This document shows, in pieces, positions 61,321 through 64,000 of a DNA stretch of 64,000 bases. Both the position numbers and the translations under genes were made by a program. Numbering within the stretch: the first letter of the stretch is position 1; each line of letters starts with the position of its first letter. The notes beneath the pieces were generated by a model, which worked only from the letters and a program-made list of their open reading frames with translations, did not search any database and was not told where the DNA came from. Origin of the DNA: Azospirillum agricola (GTDB taxonomy: Bacteria; Pseudomonadota; Alphaproteobacteria; Azospirillales; Azospirillaceae); assembly GCF_017876095.1 (NCBI RefSeq), contig NZ_JAGINM010000015.1, positions 62,001 to 126,000 on the forward strand. The letters run 5' to 3'.

Positions 61321-61779
61321 ATGAGCCGCCTCGTCTATGTCCTGAACGGTCCCAACCTGAACCTGCTCGGCAAGCGCCAGCCGCACATCTACGGCCACAC
61401 GACGCTGGCCGACGTCGAGGCCGAGTGCCGCGCCCTGGCCAGCGAACTCGGGCTGGAGATCCGCTTCCACCAGAGCAACCGCGAATACGAACTCATCGAC
61501 TGGATCCACGAGGCGCGCGAGACCGCCGGCGGCATCGTCATCAACCCGGCCGCCTTCACCCACACCTCGGTGGCGATCCTCGACGCGCTCAACACCTTCG
61601 ACGGGCCGGTGATCGAGGTCCACATCTCCAACGTCCACAAGCGCGAGGAATTCCGCCACCACTCCTTCGTCTCGCTGCGCGCCGACGGCGTCATGGCGGG
61701 TTGCGGCACCCAGGGCTACAGCCTCGCGCTGCGCCGCGTCGGCTGGCTGATCGACGAGAAGGCACGCCAGGATGGCTGA
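61321..61779 (+). CDS. aroQ: Type II 3-dehydroquinate dehydratase
   Basis: A 152-residue type II enzyme interconverting 3-dehydroquinate and 3-dehydroshikimate. The opening NGPNLNLLGKRQPHIYG holds the flexible-loop Arg and catalytic Tyr; NPAAFTHTSVAI and the catalytic His in EVHISNVHKREEF are intact. The biosynthetic copy is usually found near accBC; here it sits in a transporter operon next to a dehydrogenase and a dehydroshikimate dehydratase-type gene, so a catabolic role is likely. AAGGATG precedes the ATG, and the stop overlaps the next gene by 8 nt. Confidence 0.95.
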   Translation: MSRLVYVLNGPNLNLLGKRQPHIYGHTTLADVEAECRALASELGLEIRFHQSNREYELIDWIHEARETAGGIVINPAAFTHTSVAILDALNTFDGPVIEVHISNVHKREEFRHHSFVSLRADGVMAGCGTQGYSLALRRVGWLIDEKARQDG

Positions 61780-62842
61780 GGCGGCGCAGGCCGGCATGGG
61801 CGGGCCGCCGGTCCGGCTGGCCGTGCTGGGGGCGGGGCTGATCGGCAAGCGCCACATCGAGCAGGTGCTGGCCCGGCCGGAATCGGAGCTGGCCGCCATC
61901 GTCGATCCTTCCCCGGCGGCCGAGGCGCTGGCCGCCGAGTTGGGCGTCCCCTGGCACCAGAGCTTCGCGGCGATGCTGCGCGCCGGGCGGCCGGACGGCG
62001 TCATCATCGCCACGCCCAACCAGATGCATGTCGGGAACGGGCTGGAGAGCGTCGCCGCCGGCATTCCGGCGCTGGTGGAGAAGCCGCTCGCCGACGACGT
62101 CGGCGGCGCCACCCGGCTGGTCGAGGCGGCGGAGGAGGCCGGCGTGCCGCTGCTGGTCGGCCACCACCGCCGCCACAACCCGCTGATCCGCGAGGCCAGG
62201 CGGGTCATCGAATCCGGCCGGCTCGGCCAGATCGTCTCGGTGCAGGGGACCTGCTGGTTCTGCAAGCCCGAGGAGTATTTCGAGGCGCCCTGGCGGCGCG
62301 AGAAGGGGGCCGGGCCGGTCTTCCTGAACCTGATCCACGACGTCGACCTGCTGCGCCACCTGTGCGGCGAGGTGGTGGAGGTCCAGGCGCTGGAATCCAA
62401 CGCGCTGCGCGGCAACGCGGTGGAGGAGACCTCGGTCATCCTGCTGCGCTTCGCCAGCGGCACGCTCGGCACCGTCAACGTCTCCGACGCCATCGCCGCC
62501 CCCTGGAGCTGGGAGTTCACCAGCGGCGAGAACCCGGCCTACAGCCACACGCAGGAGACCTGCTACACCATCGGCGGCACGCGGGGCTCGTTGACGGTGC
62601 CCCAGCTCGACCTGTGGCACCATCCGACCCGGCCGAGCTGGTGGGAACCGATCGCCCGCGAACGGCTGCCGACCAGCGTCGAGGATCCGCTCGGTCTGCA
62701 AATCCGCAACCTGTGCAACGTCATCCGCGGCGTCGAGGCCCCCGTCGTGTCCGGCCGGGAGGGGCTGAACACGCTGAAGGTCGTCGCCGCCGTCAAGCAG
62801 GCCGCCGCCACCGGCCGCCGGGTCGAGCCGGCCTGCGCCTGA
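61772..62842 (+). CDS. Gfo/Idh/MocA-family oxidoreductase
   Basis: A 356-residue NAD(P)-dependent dehydrogenase. The N-terminal Rossmann motif VLGAGLIGKRH, the EKPLA lysine motif and the IHDVDLLRHLCGE segment with the catalytic His/Asp region define the family. The gene overlaps aroQ by 8 nt, so the two are translationally coupled. Its position suggests oxidation of quinate or shikimate to the 3-dehydro form, a role usually filled by AroE/YdiB-type or PQQ enzymes. That assignment is inference. Confidence 0.88.
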   Translation: MAEAAQAGMGGPPVRLAVLGAGLIGKRHIEQVLARPESELAAIVDPSPAAEALAAELGVPWHQSFAAMLRAGRPDGVIIATPNQMHVGNGLESVAAGIPALVEKPLADDVGGATRLVEAAEEAGVPLLVGHHRRHNPLIREARRVIESGRLGQIVSVQGTCWFCKPEEYFEAPWRREKGAGPVFLNLIHDVDLLRHLCGEVVEVQALESNALRGNAVEETSVILLRFASGTLGTVNVSDAIAAPWSWEFTSGENPAYSHTQETCYTIGGTRGSLTVPQLDLWHHPTRPSWWEPIARERLPTSVEDPLGLQIRNLCNVIRGVEAPVVSGREGLNTLKVVAAVKQAAATGRRVEPACA

Positions 62843-62990
62843 CGCCCTTCCGTCCCTCCGCCCTTCCCCTGCCTGGGCCATGACGGGTCTGGCCAACGGA
62901 TCGTTCCTCCATCCGGACCGTAACCTGCAGCCCCGCCGCCGTCGCGACGGCGCCGGCAGACCGAGGCAGGGGTTCTTTGCCCCGCATCCA

Positions 62991-63020
62991 GGAGCCCACC
63001 GCATGGGAGCCCACCGCATG
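62991..63020 (+). repeat. Tandem duplication of a ribosome-binding site and start codon
   Basis: GGAGCCCACCGCATG occurs twice in direct succession (62991-63005 and 63006-63020). Each copy holds a Shine-Dalgarno-like GGAG and an ATG with the same 8-nt spacing, and the second ATG is in frame with the first (five codons). Confidence 0.9.
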
Positions 63021-64000
63021 CCCGCCGCCCCCTTCACCTTCGCCAAGTCGATCGCCACGGTCTCGCTCAGCGGCACCCTGCCGGAGAAGCTGGAGGCGGC
63101 GGCGGCCATCGGATTCGACGGGGTCGAGATCTTCGAGAACGACCTGCTGACCTTCGACGGCTCGCCGGCCGACGTGCGGCGCATCGCCGAGGGGCTGGGG
63201 CTGGAGATCACCATCTTCCAGCCCTTCCGCGACTTCGAGGCGATGCCCGACCCGATCCGCGCCCGCAACCTCGACCGCGCCGAGCGCAAGTTCGACGTCA
63301 TGCAGGCTCTCGGCACCGACCTCGTGCTGGTCTGCTCCAACACGCAGGCCGCCGCCATCGACGACCCGGCGCGCGCCGCCGCCGACCTCGCCGAGATGGC
63401 CGAGCGCGCCCACAGGCGCGGCCTGCGCGTCGGCTACGAGGCGCTGGCCTGGGGCCGCCACGTCAACCGCTGGTCCCAGGCCTGGGACATCGTCCAACGC
63501 GCCGGCCACCCGGCGCTGGGTCTGATCGTCGACAGCTTCCACACCCTGTCGCTCGGCGACGACTACGCCGGCCTCGCCGATGTGCCGGGCGGGAAGATCT
63601 TCTTCGTGCAGCTCGCCGACGCGCCGAAGCTGTCGATGGACGTGCTGTCCTGGAGCCGCCATTTCCGCAACTTCCCCGGCCAGGGCCAGCTTCCCGTCAC
63701 CGGCTTCCTCAAGGCGGTGCTGGACGCCGGCTACCGCGGCCCGCTGTCGCTGGAGATCTTCAACGACGAGTTCCGCGCCGCCCCCGCCCGCCTGACCGCG
63801 CTCGACGGACTGCGCTCCCTCATCCATGTCGAGGCGGAGGCCGGCCACGGCCCCGGCCTGCCGGCGCCGCCCGACTGCCAGGGCGTCGAGTTCCTCGAAT
63901 TCGCCGTCGACGCCACGGCGCGCGAAAAGCTGGCGGCGCTGCTCGGCACGCTGGGCTTCCGCCACGCCGGGCGCCACCGCTCCAAGGACGTCGATCTCTA
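63003..64000 (+). CDS. 3-dehydroshikimate dehydratase-type bifunctional protein (TIM barrel plus HPPD-like), 5' part
   Basis: The first 332 residues are visible; the gene runs off the right edge. Residues about 10-275 are a sugar-isomerase-like TIM barrel (AAIGFDGVEIFENDLLTFDG, GLIVDSFHTLSLG, FVQLADAPKL, LSLEIFNDEF) with metal-binding His, Asp and Glu candidates. From about 290 (CQGVEFLEFAVDATAREKL) a 4-hydroxyphenylpyruvate dioxygenase-like VOC domain begins. This two-part plan is that of QuiC/QsuB-type dehydroshikimate dehydratases, which make protocatechuate. The ATG at 63003 is used; 63018 is equally served by a duplicated ribosome-binding site. Confidence 0.88.
   Translation, partial: MGAHRMPAAPFTFAKSIATVSLSGTLPEKLEAAAAIGFDGVEIFENDLLTFDGSPADVRRIAEGLGLEITIFQPFRDFEAMPDPIRARNLDRAERKFDVMQALGTDLVLVCSNTQAAAIDDPARAAADLAEMAERAHRRGLRVGYEALAWGRHVNRWSQAWDIVQRAGHPALGLIVDSFHTLSLGDDYAGLADVPGGKIFFVQLADAPKLSMDVLSWSRHFRNFPGQGQLPVTGFLKAVLDAGYRGPLSLEIFNDEFRAAPARLTALDGLRSLIHVEAEAGHGPGLPAPPDCQGVEFLEFAVDATAREKLAALLGTLGFRHAGRHRSKDVDL

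Overview
The window is a high-GC (clearly above 65 percent by eye) stretch of a free-living, metabolically versatile alphaproteobacterium. Family content and codon use fit the Rhodospirillales, and an Azospirillum-like plant-associated organism is my best guess. That is inference from gene families, not from a diagnostic marker. About 55 protein genes are tightly packed, mostly with Shine-Dalgarno sites and many 4-20 nt overlaps. I see no phage, transposase, tRNA or CRISPR array. The only structural RNA is a solitary 5S rRNA gene.

Layout. 1-5955: putrescine/GABA block (partial gabD, a cupin-XRE regulator and a polyamine-type ABC transporter). 6270-10496: orphan TRAP binding protein, membrane diguanylate cyclase, zinc peptidase. 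10625-15826: glycogen/oligosaccharide genes (GlgX, GH4, GH1). 15914-19226: an ABCD-type exporter with an apparently dead ATPase, a DUF2076 protein and a small unknown. 19412-22351: CheC-like protein, PAS histidine kinase and single-domain response regulator in one overlapping operon. 22374-27466: RpiR regulator divergent from a complete polar amino-acid ABC operon and a purine nucleoside permease-like protein. 27632-30738: pirin, FMN hydroxy-acid oxidase, the solitary 5S rRNA unit, and two small stress or DNA-associated proteins. 30817-35990: TetR divergent from SDR, thiolase and MFS, then LysR. 36384-41678: hydrolase plus RND efflux pair. 41805-42335: ArsC/LMW-PTP.

43058-51172 is a catabolic operon (periplasmic binding protein, APH-type kinase, acyl-CoA dehydrogenase, quinone oxidoreductase-like MDR, MaoC hydratase, acyl-CoA ligase, FadR-type regulator). 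Kinase plus ACAD plus ligase recalls the levulinate/4-hydroxyacid (lva, ACAD10/11) route. The same 11-bp palindrome precedes the first gene and the regulator, which defines a probable regulon. 51240-56405: topoisomerase IB, a SpoIIE-type phosphatase with altered metal-site residues, and a chemoreceptor.

56793-64000 looks like a quinate/shikimate catabolic island: a double DNA-binding KfrA-TetR regulator, a complete polar-amino-acid-type ABC transporter, AroQ dehydratase, a Gfo/Idh dehydrogenase, and the start of a 3-dehydroshikimate dehydratase-type fusion protein. Together these would take shikimate or quinate to protocatechuate. The best candidates for undescribed biology are this island, the kinase-ACAD operon, the autonomous 5S rRNA unit, and several enzymes lacking canonical catalytic residues.
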